NCBI RefSeq assembly: GCF_030269765.1
Contig: NZ_BSTX01000001.1
Location: 2,640,089-2,704,088 of the forward strand
Length of the DNA: 64,000 nucleotides
Source of the DNA: Actinorhabdospora filicis
GTDB taxonomy: Bacteria; Actinomycetota; Actinomycetes; Mycobacteriales; Micromonosporaceae
Reading direction: 5' to 3'
Shown in pieces: positions 18,483 to 28,148 of the stretch. The stretch's first letter is position 1; each line of letters begins with the position of its first letter. A model generated the notes under the pieces. That model was not told the DNA's origin, did no database searches, and saw nothing but the letters and a program-made list of their open reading frames with translations. The translations under genes and the position numbers were made by a program.

Positions 18483-18559
18483 TGGTGCTCCGATCGTCGG
18501 CTTCGGCTGAGTAGACGCTATCCCTGCGACCGGTCATGGCGCGAGTCTCCGCAGAGAGT

Positions 18560-18581
18560 GTGGTCACCTCCAGGTGACCAC
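18560..18581. promoter_or_regulatory. 22-bp operator-like palindrome
   Basis: GTGGTCACCT (18560-18569) and AGGTGACCAC (18572-18581) are perfect inverted repeats 2 bp apart. It lies 78 bp upstream of the redoxin gene start and about 150 bp upstream of the SepF-like gene, in the 247-bp gap at the edge of the low-GC island. No T-run follows, so an operator is more likely than a terminator. Confidence 0.5.
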
Positions 18582-18729
18582 GGTCGTGATCGGCCAATGG
18601 AGTGGATGTGACCGGCCTCACATGACATCAAGGTATCTGCCATCGGGCCGGCGACTCTCACAGTAAAACACCCCGAATCGGACGCCCCGCACCAATCCCC
18701 GACCGCAGGAACACGGCACCGATTCACGG

Positions 18730-19242
18730 ATGGCCCAATGCAGGTCGATCACATCAGTGGAGGCAGTGATCTGGCTGGAACAGGTGGAAGTCTGGATCGC
18801 CGTACTCGGAGCAGTGCTCGTGCCGCTGGCTCTCATATGGTTCATCCACAGCAGAACATCGTGGCCACGCACACGTCACAGGCCACCGCGAAGTGCCTTC
18901 TCGATCGCCCCCAGGTACCGGACGAACGAACTGGACGCCGCCCTTGATGAGGCGACCTCGATCAACAGGTACACCTCAAGCCTGCGATCGGATCCCTTGG
19001 TGCGCCTGGGCGCCGTGGTCACCATCGCCCCACGAGACCACAGATCACCGATCGCCGAGATCTCGCATCACATTCGCAATGGCCGCGTGGTGTCGCTGGA
19101 CCTATCACACATGGACGAACGGGACGTGATTCGTCTCGTCGACTTCTGCAGTGGGCTCATCTCGGGAGTCTCGGGATGGATCTTCAGAGTCTCGGACTCC
19201 GTTCTCCTGCTAACCCCGGGCCCCACTGCCGACTCACCATGA
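18730..19242 (+). CDS. SepF-like protein with N-terminal membrane anchor
   Basis: 170 residues. Residues about 19-41 form one hydrophobic span (WIAVLGAVLVPLALIWFIHS), followed by a basic stretch and a linker. Residues 85-165 match the SepF/DUF552 fold: VVTIAPRDH, then VVSLDLSHMDERDVIRLVDF, CSGLISGVSGWIFRVSD and VLLLTP. DFCSGL and the final LLTP are SepF hallmarks. Classical SepF links FtsZ to the membrane by an amphipathic helix, whereas this copy has a real transmembrane segment and no adjacent division genes. G+C content is visibly lower than the surroundings. The start is uncertain: ATG 18730 is used, but GTG codons at 18759 or nearby are possible. A cell-division paralogue or a conflict-system component are both open. 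Confidence 0.72.
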   Translation: MAQCRSITSVEAVIWLEQVEVWIAVLGAVLVPLALIWFIHSRTSWPRTRHRPPRSAFSIAPRYRTNELDAALDEATSINRYTSSLRSDPLVRLGAVVTIAPRDHRSPIAEISHHIRNGRVVSLDLSHMDERDVIRLVDFCSGLISGVSGWIFRVSDSVLLLTPGPTADSP

Positions 19243-19302
19243 CCGGCTCCCGACGGTGACTTGCCATCGTCGGCAATCAATACGAAAGCGAAGGGATGGC
19301 CT

Positions 19303-20166
19303 TTGTCCGCGCCCCCGAGCAACGAGCAACAAGTGCTACTCGCCCTGAATCATCAGATTCGCATACTCGAACACGACCTCACGGTCGCTCGTCGCCGATC
19401 GAGGCAGGCGAACTGGGCCTTCGGCCTCTGGGCGCCACTGCTGGTCCTCCTGTACGCGTGGTGGTGGCTGCCAGGCAGCCCACGAAACATCAAGCTGATC
19501 GTTGCCGCGCCGATCGTGATCCTGGCCGTCTGGCTCGTGGTCGCCAGCTACATGCTCAAGCGCAATCCGGGTGGACCGGCGAAGCAGAAAGAAGATGGCA
19601 CCTACTTCAAGGTCAAAGACTGGAAGGTCAGAACACGCGAGCGAGACCTGGAACTCGCGCTGGCGGAGAAGCGCGACGCCCGCCGCAATCTAATCGCCAA
19701 TCAGAACCTCGATACCAAGATCCGGCGCATCACCTACAAGGAGGATGCGTACGCCGACATCGACGGTCTTCGGGCTGAGAGCAACCGGTACCGCCGGACG
19801 CACAATGCCCTCCAAGGCGTCCTCATCATCGGATCGCTGGCGGCCACCGGCGCGTCAGGCGTCGCCACCGAGATGGGCGCCATGCGCTGGGTGATCCTGG
19901 GCGTCACGTTCGTAGTGGGTATCTCCAGCGGTTTCATGGGGTACTTCAAGTACAAAGAACGCAGCTTCTATCTCCAGCAGACCGCCGACGCGATCGAGCA
20001 AGAGTGGGAGGCCGTCGAGGTCGGGGTCGGCCGGTACAAGCACATCAAGACCGAGGACGAGCGGCTGGAGGAGTTCGTCGCCGAGGTTCATCGCCTCAAG
20101 TCCGAGCAGAAGAAGCGCCAGCAGAACCTGGAACAGCCCGCCGAAGCGCGCAATCCGAACGAGTAG
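19303..20166 (+). CDS. DUF4231/SLATT-type membrane protein
   Basis: 287 residues from a TTG (19303) with AAGGGA 7 nt upstream; the in-frame TTG at 19261 lacks a ribosome site. Two membrane pairs are visible: about 36-57 with 68-90, and about 170-190 with 198-217. The second pair and the following YKERSFYLQQTADAIEQEWE and VGVGRYKHI match DUF4231 (SLATT superfamily), followed by a charged coiled-coil tail. SLATT proteins are predicted pore-forming effectors in nucleotide-signalled conflict systems; that role is from published family analysis and not shown here. It lies 60 bp after the SepF-like gene in the same low-GC patch. Confidence 0.78.
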   Translation: MSAPPSNEQQVLLALNHQIRILEHDLTVARRRSRQANWAFGLWAPLLVLLYAWWWLPGSPRNIKLIVAAPIVILAVWLVVASYMLKRNPGGPAKQKEDGTYFKVKDWKVRTRERDLELALAEKRDARRNLIANQNLDTKIRRITYKEDAYADIDGLRAESNRYRRTHNALQGVLIIGSLAATGASGVATEMGAMRWVILGVTFVVGISSGFMGYFKYKERSFYLQQTADAIEQEWEAVEVGVGRYKHIKTEDERLEEFVAEVHRLKSEQKKRQQNLEQPAEARNPNE

Positions 20167-20275
20167 CCGATCGGCTTCGCGCATCTGACCTGATCTGGGT
20201 TCAGGGCGATGATCCGTCCGTGTCCGGTGATTCGCCCGAACCTGGTCACCTCTCCCCACCCCACTCTGCGTCCCC

Positions 20276-20600
20276 TCACACCTCCACCAGCACACCGTCC
20301 ACTTCGTACCAGTACGCCAGCTCCCCCAGCGGTATCCCCAAGGTCGCTGGCATCGCGTCGTGGCCGGGCGCGTCGCCGAAGATGTGGTCGGTCCGGCGCG
20401 TCGGTTGACACCGCGAGCTCCTCGCCGAGGCGGCGCGTCCGGCGAGGCGGACGAGGTCCACGCCCTGCGCGCGGATCGACAGCTCGTTCAGGAAGCCGCC
20501 GAGGCGGCCGTTGACCTCGATGACGCGGCGGGGACGTCCTCGATCGCCACGACCGCGGCGACCATGACGAGGATCCCCACCGAACCAATGGTGCGGGATA
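20276..20600 (-). pseudogene. frameshifted C-terminal remnant of an ATP-grasp enzyme
   Basis: Reading the minus strand, VAAVVAIEDVPA is in one frame, then VIEVNGRLGGFLNEL and GVDLVRLAG in a second, LGEELAVSTDAPD in a third, and DHIFGDAPGHDAMPATLGI...ELAYWYEVDGVLVEV back in the second. Joined, these give the C-terminal metal-binding EVNGRLGG motif and following helix of ATP-grasp ligases. At least two frame shifts and loss of the 5' part (it abuts the ABC transporter gene) indicate decay. This is the only content I see in the 450-bp gap 20167-20616. Confidence 0.55.
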
Positions 20601-20616
20601 CCCTCGCGAAGACGCT

Positions 20617-21264
<648 letters not shown>

Positions 21265-21275
21265 CGCCCCGCCCG

Positions 21276-24029
21276 TCACTCGTCCACCGCCAGAACCGCC
21301 GCCAGGTCGCGTGTGCGGGCCGTTCGCGCGGCCAGCGCGCACGCGAGCGTCGTCGCGGCCACTGATCCCAGTACCACCAGGGCCGTCGTGCCGGGTGCCG
21401 CTCCGCCGGTCAGGGACGCCACGATCGCCAGCCCGGCGCCCGCGCCGGTCAGCGCGCCGGCCGTTCCCAGGACCGCGCCCTCGCCGACGAGCAGGCGTCC
21501 GATGTGGACCTCGCGCCAGCCCGAGGCGCGCAGCACGGCCAGCTCGCCCGCGCGTTCCTTCGCGCTCAGGTAGACCAGGTCGGCGACCGCGAAGACGCCC
21601 AGCAGCACGGTGATGACCGCCGCGGCCAGGTCCACCCGGCGGACCTGGAGCGAGACCACCTCGCCGAGCACCGATCCCTGCGCCACGCCCTGGAAGCCCG
21701 CGCTGACCGCCGTCAGGACCGTCACCGCCGCGACGCCGATCGCCAGGCCGAGCGCGCCGAGCACGCTGCGGCCCGGGACGCGCAGGACCCCGGCCAGCGA
21801 CATCCGCGTCAGCCCGGCACCGAACCCGCGCCGGGCCGCCACCACCGGCGGGCGCAGTGCCTCCACCGGGTCCAGCCGCCGCACCTGGCGGGTGGCGAGG
21901 AAACCCGCGAGCAGGCACAGCACCGTCGCGGCCGGTACGGCCAGGACGGCGCGCGCCCACGTCACGTCCGCGCCGAGCAGCGCGCCGACGGGCACCGCGA
22001 CCACGGCCGCGGCGATCCCGGCGGTCACGCCGATCAGGCCGACCTCGTAGAGCACCAGCCGCGTCAGCCGCCCGTCCGGCCAGCCGAGGGCGGCCAGCAC
22101 CGCCAGCTCGTGCCGCCGCGTCCGCACCGACGCGGTCACCGCGTTGACCAGGAACAGCGCGCACACCGCCAGCACCAGGCAGAACAGGATGAGACTCTTG
22201 CGGTCCACGGCGTCCACAAGCGACACCGCGACGCCCTTCCTCGTCCAGTACTCGCTCAGCCGCAGCTCCGGACGCCCGTTGCGCCCGGCGGGCAGCGTCA
22301 CCGTCTGCGCCGACGGGGACGAGCCGATCACGATGTCGACGTCGACATCGCCCGTGCGCTGGATCAGTTCGGCGGCCAGCCGGACGCGCTCCTGGGAGAG
22401 CTCGTCGAAACCGGTGACGCCGGAGACGCGCACGCGGATCGCCGAGACGGGCGCGTCCCACTGGCGTTCCCTGCCGGGGGTGAGGAGCTTGAGCGCATCG
22501 AAGGTGGTGAGCAGCTGCGGCGGGAGCGGAAGGTACCCGGCCGGATCGCCCGAGGGAAAGAGGGACGAGCCGTCGGGAAGCAGCGCCGACGCGGCCGCGA
22601 AAGTGCGCGCCGAGGCGGGAGAGCCGTCGGCGACGGCCTTCGCGGGATCGAACTCGCCGATGACCTTCCCGATCGCCTCGGCCCGCGCCGGATCGGCCGG
22701 GACCTGCTCGACGGAACGGAAAGGGCCGTCGGTGAACAGCATCGAGGAGTCGTCGGCGTAGCCGAAGACCGGCCGGTACCAGTCCAGCCCGTCGGTGCCC
22801 CCGGGCCGGGGCGTGAGCACGCCGTCCGGCCCGGCGTCGGTGGCGACCGGCCCGGGCCGGTAGATGCGGCTCAGGTCGATGGGCTCATCGCCGAGTCGCG
22901 CCGACTTCCCGTCAGTGGCAACGGATGTCGCCGCCCGCCAGGGCGTTCCCTTGAGCATCGCGTAGAGCGCGTCGTCGTCCAGCGCGAGCGAACCCGCGTC
23001 CACCGGCGCCGACACGCTGCTCTCGACCCGCTGGTCGATGCCCGGGTCGGCGCTGTTCAGCAGCGGAATCGTCTCGTGCGCGGCGACGCCCTTCAGCCCG
23101 TCACCGCGGCCCAGGCTCGCCTCGCCGGGGACGAGGTAGCGCCCGCCGGTGACCGCCGCGTCCAGCCCGAGCAGCTTCGCCTCGGCCGCCGGGTCGATCG
23201 CGCCGATCAGGGCGGCGCGCGTCCAGCGCACCGGCAGCGCGAGTTCCGGCTCGGGCGCCTGCCCGTGGCGGGTGGTGAACCCCTCGGGCGACCAGCGCGC
23301 CACCAGCAACGAACTGCGCTCGCGCCCGTCGAAGGGCGGCGCGGAGTCCGAGGTGCTCCAGTTGAGCGGGCAGATCGGGGTGAAGGTGCCCGGCGCGGTC
23401 TCCTCGAACGCGGGAGCGGGCGCGCTGCGGCCGATCGAGCCGCACGCGGCCGGGTCGAGCCTCGCGCCACCGGCGTCCGGGTACTCGTAGGTGAAGGTGC
23501 CGCCGGCCGATACCGCTACCGGCCAGAGAACCCGGTTCCCGGTGACGTACACATAGGACGTCCCCGGATCCTCGACCGAGGTCCTGCCGCCATCGGCGCG
23601 CCAGGTGTGCCGGACGGCCAGGAGCTGCCGCTCCTTCGCCGCGTCGAGCGAGGCGGTCAGGTCCAGCCGGGTCTCCTCAGGGACCATGACGAACCCGGCC
23701 ATCCCGATCGGCGCGGCCACGTCCACGCCCTCGATCGCCGCGATCCGGGCGACCTCGTCGAGGCCGAGACCGCCGTAGCGCTGGGAAAGGAAGTCCTGCC
23801 GGACCAGGCCCCGGTCGAGCTCGGTGCCGTCCCGCGACCCGGCCGGGCGGACGAGGATGTCGTACTCGGCGCGGAAGTTCCGGTCCACGGTCCCGGTCAC
23901 GTCGAGCCGGGAGGTCTCGGCGCCGCCGGTGAGGACGGCGAAGGCGCTCGTGGTGACCAGGACGCCGAGCCACATGGTCAGCGGACGCGAAGGCTTTCGG
24001 CGTAACCGTGCGAACAGCAGACGGACCAC
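21276..24029 (-). CDS. FtsX/MacB-type ABC permease
   Basis: 917 residues from GTG 24029, chosen because GGAGG lies 4 nt upstream; a GTG at 24044 would place the ribosome site inside the gene. One N-terminal membrane helix (about 18-40) is followed by a large extracytoplasmic region to about 625, then three helices and a last set near 740-900, giving two FtsX-like modules (AVLAALGWPDGRLTRLV and AVLRASGWREVHIGRLL are the paired FtsX signatures). The ATPase gene follows directly on the minus strand. The substrate is unknown; the very large outer domain suggests interaction with envelope proteins or antibiotics. Confidence 0.9.
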   Translation of the reverse strand: MVRLLFARLRRKPSRPLTMWLGVLVTTSAFAVLTGGAETSRLDVTGTVDRNFRAEYDILVRPAGSRDGTELDRGLVRQDFLSQRYGGLGLDEVARIAAIEGVDVAAPIGMAGFVMVPEETRLDLTASLDAAKERQLLAVRHTWRADGGRTSVEDPGTSYVYVTGNRVLWPVAVSAGGTFTYEYPDAGGARLDPAACGSIGRSAPAPAFEETAPGTFTPICPLNWSTSDSAPPFDGRERSSLLVARWSPEGFTTRHGQAPEPELALPVRWTRAALIGAIDPAAEAKLLGLDAAVTGGRYLVPGEASLGRGDGLKGVAAHETIPLLNSADPGIDQRVESSVSAPVDAGSLALDDDALYAMLKGTPWRAATSVATDGKSARLGDEPIDLSRIYRPGPVATDAGPDGVLTPRPGGTDGLDWYRPVFGYADDSSMLFTDGPFRSVEQVPADPARAEAIGKVIGEFDPAKAVADGSPASARTFAAASALLPDGSSLFPSGDPAGYLPLPPQLLTTFDALKLLTPGRERQWDAPVSAIRVRVSGVTGFDELSQERVRLAAELIQRTGDVDVDIVIGSSPSAQTVTLPAGRNGRPELRLSEYWTRKGVAVSLVDAVDRKSLILFCLVLAVCALFLVNAVTASVRTRRHELAVLAALGWPDGRLTRLVLYEVGLIGVTAGIAAAVVAVPVGALLGADVTWARAVLAVPAATVLCLLAGFLATRQVRRLDPVEALRPPVVAARRGFGAGLTRMSLAGVLRVPGRSVLGALGLAIGVAAVTVLTAVSAGFQGVAQGSVLGEVVSLQVRRVDLAAAVITVLLGVFAVADLVYLSAKERAGELAVLRASGWREVHIGRLLVGEGAVLGTAGALTGAGAGLAIVASLTGGAAPGTTALVVLGSVAATTLACALAARTARTRDLAAVLAVDE

Positions 24030-24114
24030 GTCACCTCCGGGCACCGGCGCCCGGGCGCGGCATGGGCGGGCCGCGCGCCGGGCCGAACAGGTCGGCCCGA
24101 CGCTACCAACCGCG

Positions 24115-25965
24115 CTACACCGCGTCCACCGCCTCGCGCTTCCGGTACCACCCCGGCAGGTAGATCCCCGTCCCCAGCACCGCCAGCCCGAACACGACCA
24201 TCCCGCACGCCAGCGGCACCCCCCAGCCCCCGACGTACGTCGCCAGGAACCACGAGTGCCGCTCCTGCCCGAACAGCACGAACCCGAGCGCCACCAGCCC
24301 TTGCGGGAAGATCGGCAGCCAGCACACCGACCAGCACACGCCGACGATCACGCGCAGGCGCTTCGGCAGGTCGTCCAGGCCCTTGGCGGCCATGAGGCGC
24401 TCGACGCCGTCCTTGCCGGTGACCTTGCGGGTCGCGGGCGCGACGCCGGTGCGCATCGCCTCCAGCAGCTCGGGTCCGTGGGCGTCGAGGCGGCGGTGGG
24501 CGAGACGGCCACCGAGCCAGGCGAAGAAGGCGCCGGTGACCAGACCCGTCGGGAGGCCGAGCCAGGCGAGCCAGGGGCGGTCGGTCAGCACGCCGGCGGC
24601 CGCGACGGCTCCGGCGGGCAGGGCGGTGACGGGGACGCCGCCGAGCATGAGGTAGGCGAGCCCGGTCGACGAGCCGTCGTTGTCGCTGATGCCGAGGGGG
24701 TTGGAGCCGCGCTTGTGCGGGTCGGTCATCGGCACGAGCATGTGCGTCGACACCAGGGCGATCAGCCCGGCCGCGCCGCCGAGAACGGCGGGCAGCAGCG
24801 AGACCACGATGGGCCAGGCGTAGGAGTCTCCACTGAGGACGGTGAACGCGACGCTGAGCCCGATCGCCATCGGCGCCATGACCGTCACCCAGGCAAGCTG
24901 GCGGCCGCGGACGTCGGCGCGGGCGGCGCCGGGGGTGAGCAGGGTGAGCCAGAGCGCGGTGCCGTCGAGGCCGTAGATGTTGGCGGCGAGGCCGGATCCC
25001 ATGAGCAGCATGGCCAGGCCGGTGTAGGGCGCCATGCCCCACCAGCCGACCAGTACCGGCAGGAGACAGAAGCCCACCGCGTAGATCACCGCGAACCACA
25101 GGTGGTTGGTGCGCAGGAGATCGCGGGACCAGCTGCGCAGCTCCTTGGCCGCGACCGCCCCGACCCTTCCGGTGTAAGCGATCCGGCCCAGCCGGGACGA
25201 GGACGCCCGGCGCTCGCTCGGGCGCGCGGGCTTCTCGGTGAGCCGCCGCTGGAGCAGCCGCGACCAGCCGAGCAGCATCAGGACCGGCAGGACGGCCAGC
25301 GCGGCCAGCACGCCCAGCGCCACGCCCCAGTCGCCGCGCGCGGCGGCGTCCACGGCCCGGATCGGCCAGCCCGAGGGCAGCCAGCCGACGACGTCGCGCA
25401 GGTACGCGGGACCCTCGTCGCCCCAGCGCTGGGTCAGCGCGGCGACCAGTGCCCAGCCCTGCGCGATCAGCGCCATCGAGCCCGCCCAGACGAGGGCGAC
25501 GATGAAGGCGCCCACGCGGGTCCGCAGCAGCATCCCGGCGACGGCGTTGACGAAGCGCGCCAGCAGGACCACGAAGACCAGTTCCAGCAGCAGCGCCGGA
25601 ACCGCGACCACCAGCGCGACCGGTCCCTTGTGGACTGCGTAGGGCAGCAGGGAGGCGAAGGCGACCAGCGTCACCGCGGGCCCGAAGCCGACGAAGGACG
25701 AGGCCAGCAGCCCGCTCGCCAGCCTGCGCGGCGACATCGGCAGCATCGCGAAGTTCTCCGGCTTGAGCACCTCGCCACCGCCGCTGACCAGCGGCGCGAC
25801 GGCCCAGCCGATGGCCCACGTGCCCCACAGGCTCGCCAGGAGCGTGCCGTCGGTCCGTCCACTGACGATGGTGGCCACCGCCAGCCCGAGGCCGACCAGC
25901 GCGCCGGTGGACGTCCAGGCCGCCCGCGCTCCGCGCAGGGAGTGCCGCAGGACGGCGACGCGCAT
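24115..25965 (-). CDS. ABC transporter permease, large multi-span protein
   Basis: 616 residues from ATG 25965, starting 5 bp after the upstream ATPase gene stops. About 14 hydrophobic segments are visible, with conserved-looking AANIYGLDGTALWLTLLTPG and GRQLAWVTVMAP in the middle, a pattern seen in ABC-2-like permeases of actinobacteria. A central cytoplasmic loop (about 265-295) is basic. It is coupled to the ATP-binding protein at 25971-26726 and would form a two-component exporter of unknown substrate. GTG 25983 in the same frame is a possible earlier start. Confidence 0.85.
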   Translation of the reverse strand: MRVAVLRHSLRGARAAWTSTGALVGLGLAVATIVSGRTDGTLLASLWGTWAIGWAVAPLVSGGGEVLKPENFAMLPMSPRRLASGLLASSFVGFGPAVTLVAFASLLPYAVHKGPVALVVAVPALLLELVFVVLLARFVNAVAGMLLRTRVGAFIVALVWAGSMALIAQGWALVAALTQRWGDEGPAYLRDVVGWLPSGWPIRAVDAAARGDWGVALGVLAALAVLPVLMLLGWSRLLQRRLTEKPARPSERRASSSRLGRIAYTGRVGAVAAKELRSWSRDLLRTNHLWFAVIYAVGFCLLPVLVGWWGMAPYTGLAMLLMGSGLAANIYGLDGTALWLTLLTPGAARADVRGRQLAWVTVMAPMAIGLSVAFTVLSGDSYAWPIVVSLLPAVLGGAAGLIALVSTHMLVPMTDPHKRGSNPLGISDNDGSSTGLAYLMLGGVPVTALPAGAVAAAGVLTDRPWLAWLGLPTGLVTGAFFAWLGGRLAHRRLDAHGPELLEAMRTGVAPATRKVTGKDGVERLMAAKGLDDLPKRLRVIVGVCWSVCWLPIFPQGLVALGFVLFGQERHSWFLATYVGGWGVPLACGMVVFGLAVLGTGIYLPGWYRKREAVDAV

Positions 25966-25970
25966 CGCGA

Positions 25971-26726
25971 TCAGGACGCCAGCCACGCCAGGCCCTCCGC
26001 CCCGTCCACACCGCCGCCGACGAGGTCGACGAACACGTCCTCCAGCCCGCGACCGGCCTTGACCTCGGCGACGGTCCCCGACAGCGGCACCCGTCCCTTG
26101 TCGACCACGGCGACGTGGTCGCAGAGCTGTTCGACCAGCGCCATCACGTGGCTGGACATGACCACCGAGCCGCCGCCGTCGGTGAAGCGGCGCAGGATCC
26201 GCCGCACGGTGAGCGCCGAGACCGGGTCGACCGCCTCGAAGGGCTCGTCCAGGACGAGCAGCTTCGGCGCGTGCAGCAGCGCGACGGCCAGGCCGATCTT
26301 CTTGCGCATTCCGGTGGAGTACTCCGAGACCAGGGTCTTCTCGGCCCCGTCGAGTTCCAGGACGGCCAGCAGCTCCGCCGCGCGTTCTTCCACTGTGGAC
26401 TTGTCCAGGCCCCGCAGGAGCCCGAGATAGGTGAGGACCTCGCGGCCGGTGAGCCGCTCGGGCAGGCCGAGCGAGTCGGGCAGGACGCCCAGGAGGGCCT
26501 TGGCGGTGGTCGGGTCGCTCCACACGTCGACGCCGAAGACGTTCGAGGTGCCCGCGTCGGGACGCAGGAGCCCGACGGCCATGGAGAGGGTGGTGGTCTT
26601 GCCGGCGCCGTTGAGCCCGACGAGCCCGTAGAAGGACCCGGCGGGGACGGTCAGGTCGAGCCCGTCCACGGCGGTCTTGTCGCCGAATCGCTTCGTCAGT
26701 CCGGTCAGTCGCAGGGCCGCTGTCAT
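25971..26726 (-). CDS. ABC transporter ATP-binding protein (DrrA/CcmA-type)
   Basis: 251 residues from ATG 26726, with GGGAGG 5 nt upstream; the longer frame to 26765 was rejected. Walker A GLNGAGKTTT near 38-47, signature YSTGMRKK near 138, Walker B LLVLDEP near 155 and the switch His in VVMSSHVM. YSTGMRKK in place of LSGGQ is common in the DrrA/Nod-type exporters. Operon with the permease at 24115-25965. Confidence 0.93.
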   Translation of the reverse strand: MTAALRLTGLTKRFGDKTAVDGLDLTVPAGSFYGLVGLNGAGKTTTLSMAVGLLRPDAGTSNVFGVDVWSDPTTAKALLGVLPDSLGLPERLTGREVLTYLGLLRGLDKSTVEERAAELLAVLELDGAEKTLVSEYSTGMRKKIGLAVALLHAPKLLVLDEPFEAVDPVSALTVRRILRRFTDGGGSVVMSSHVMALVEQLCDHVAVVDKGRVPLSGTVAEVKAGRGLEDVFVDLVGGGVDGAEGLAWLAS

Positions 26727-26804
26727 GGTGCCTCCCAGGTCACTCGACGGCAGGCTACGTGACACGGCGGTAGGACGCCGTCCCCTGGCGGCGACCCCCG
26801 GGGA

Positions 26805-28043
26805 CTACTTCCGCAGGCGGAGATCACCCTCGGCGATCCGGTACTCGGGGAGGTCGATCGCGTTGGCCGCGCGGTGGATGGGCTCCACGACCTTGGCCAG
26901 CATCCGCTCCTTGCCGGGCATCTTGTTCAGCAGCTTCAGCATCGCCAGCGAGAAGCGGACCTGCCCCTTGGTCTTCATGACCATGCGCTTGACGTTGGCC
27001 GGGCCGAGCGCCTGGTTGGTCTCGGCGAAGGGCCGCATCCGCCGCTCGTAGGCGCCGAAGGCCGCCGCGTGGTCACCGGCGTGGGCGGCCAGTTCACCGG
27101 CGAGGATGTAAGCGCCGACCAGCGCGAGGCTGGTGCCCTGCCCGGAGGCCGCCGAGGCGCAGTGCGCGGCGTCGCCGAGCAGCACGACCCGGCCGCGCGA
27201 CCAGCGGTCCATCTTCACCTGGCTGAGCGAGTCGAACAGGAAATCGGGCGAGGACGCGGTGTCGGCCAGCAGGGACGGGACCTCCCAGCCCTCGCCCGCG
27301 TAGGCCTCGGCGAGCAGCCGCTCGCGCCCGGCGCGGTCGAGCCCGCGGTAGTCCAGGGCCGGTGAGCGCCACAGGAACATCGCCCGGGCGCCCTCCTCGC
27401 GGGCGGTGGAGTAGACCAGCGCGGTGCGGCCCGCACCGATGTAGGTCATCTCCTCGCGGTCCAGGCCGAGGCGGTTGGGGACGGTGGCCACGGCGATGTA
27501 GTGGCCGAGGTCGGTGAGGTGGCGGTCGTCGGGCCCGAAGACGAGGTTGCGGGTCGCCGAGCGCAGCCCGTCGGCGCCGACGACGAGGTCGTAGCGGCCG
27601 GTGCGGCCGGAGGCGAAGGCGACCTCGACGTGCTCGCCGGTGTCGGTGAGGGCGGCGATGGAGTCGCCGAAGAGGTACTCGACGCCGTCGCGGGCGCTGT
27701 CGTGGAGCAGCCGGTGCAGGTCGCCGCGCAGGAGTTCGGCGTCCTCGTGGACGCGGCCGCCGAAGGTGTCGGCGTCCATGCTGGCGGCGCGCTTGCCGCG
27801 GCCGTCGACGATCGTGCCGGTGCGGACCTCGGTGCGCAGGGCGCGGGCGGCGTCCAGCAGGCCCATGCGGTCCAGGACGGTCAGGGCGGCGCCGCGGACG
27901 TCGACCTTGTAGCCGCCGGATCGCAGCCCCTCGGCGTATTCGACGACGGTGGGGGTGAAGCCGTGGCGGGCGAGCCAGTGGGCGAGGGCGAGCCCGGCGA
28001 CGCCGGCGCCGGAGATCAGGACGGTGCGGGGGGTGGTGTTCAT
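26805..28043 (-). CDS. FAD-dependent monooxygenase (PHBH/TetX class)
   Basis: 412 residues from ATG 28043, with AGGAG 7 nt upstream. Rossmann FAD motif GAGVAGLALA near residues 12-21, the DG motif VVGADGLRSATR near 155-166, and the GD motif VVLLGDAAHC near 283-292 are all intact. Group A flavin monooxygenases hydroxylate aromatics or inactivate antibiotics; the substrate here is not predictable. Divergent from a TetR regulator across a 105-bp region full of dyads, so TetR control is likely. Confidence 0.93.
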   Translation of the reverse strand: MNTTPRTVLISGAGVAGLALAHWLARHGFTPTVVEYAEGLRSGGYKVDVRGAALTVLDRMGLLDAARALRTEVRTGTIVDGRGKRAASMDADTFGGRVHEDAELLRGDLHRLLHDSARDGVEYLFGDSIAALTDTGEHVEVAFASGRTGRYDLVVGADGLRSATRNLVFGPDDRHLTDLGHYIAVATVPNRLGLDREEMTYIGAGRTALVYSTAREEGARAMFLWRSPALDYRGLDRAGRERLLAEAYAGEGWEVPSLLADTASSPDFLFDSLSQVKMDRWSRGRVVLLGDAAHCASAASGQGTSLALVGAYILAGELAAHAGDHAAAFGAYERRMRPFAETNQALGPANVKRMVMKTKGQVRFSLAMLKLLNKMPGKERMLAKVVEPIHRAANAIDLPEYRIAEGDLRLRK

Positions 28044-28148
28044 CGCGGGCTCCTAAGCCTTCGGGGTGGTGTGCCATGACTGTACACATGTCTTAGACAG
28101 TTGTGCAAGACCTTCGTGTCAGACGATTGTCTTGCTATGCTCACGGCC
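28044..28148. promoter_or_regulatory. divergent promoter and TetR operator region
   Basis: On the minus strand TTGCAC (28108-28103) and TACAGT (28084-28079) are separated by 18 bp and suit a promoter for the monooxygenase. On the plus strand TATGCT (28136-28141) could be the -10 of the tetR gene. AGACGATTGTCT (28121-28132) is a palindrome with 4-bp AGAC/GTCT arms, and ACTGT/ACAGT and GTCTT/AAGAC dyads overlap both promoters, as expected for autoregulation. Confidence 0.6.

Noticed and set aside
21504..24005. 833-codon frame opposite the FtsX-type permease
   Set aside because: Composition typical of antisense frames in high GC DNA; the permease is well supported.
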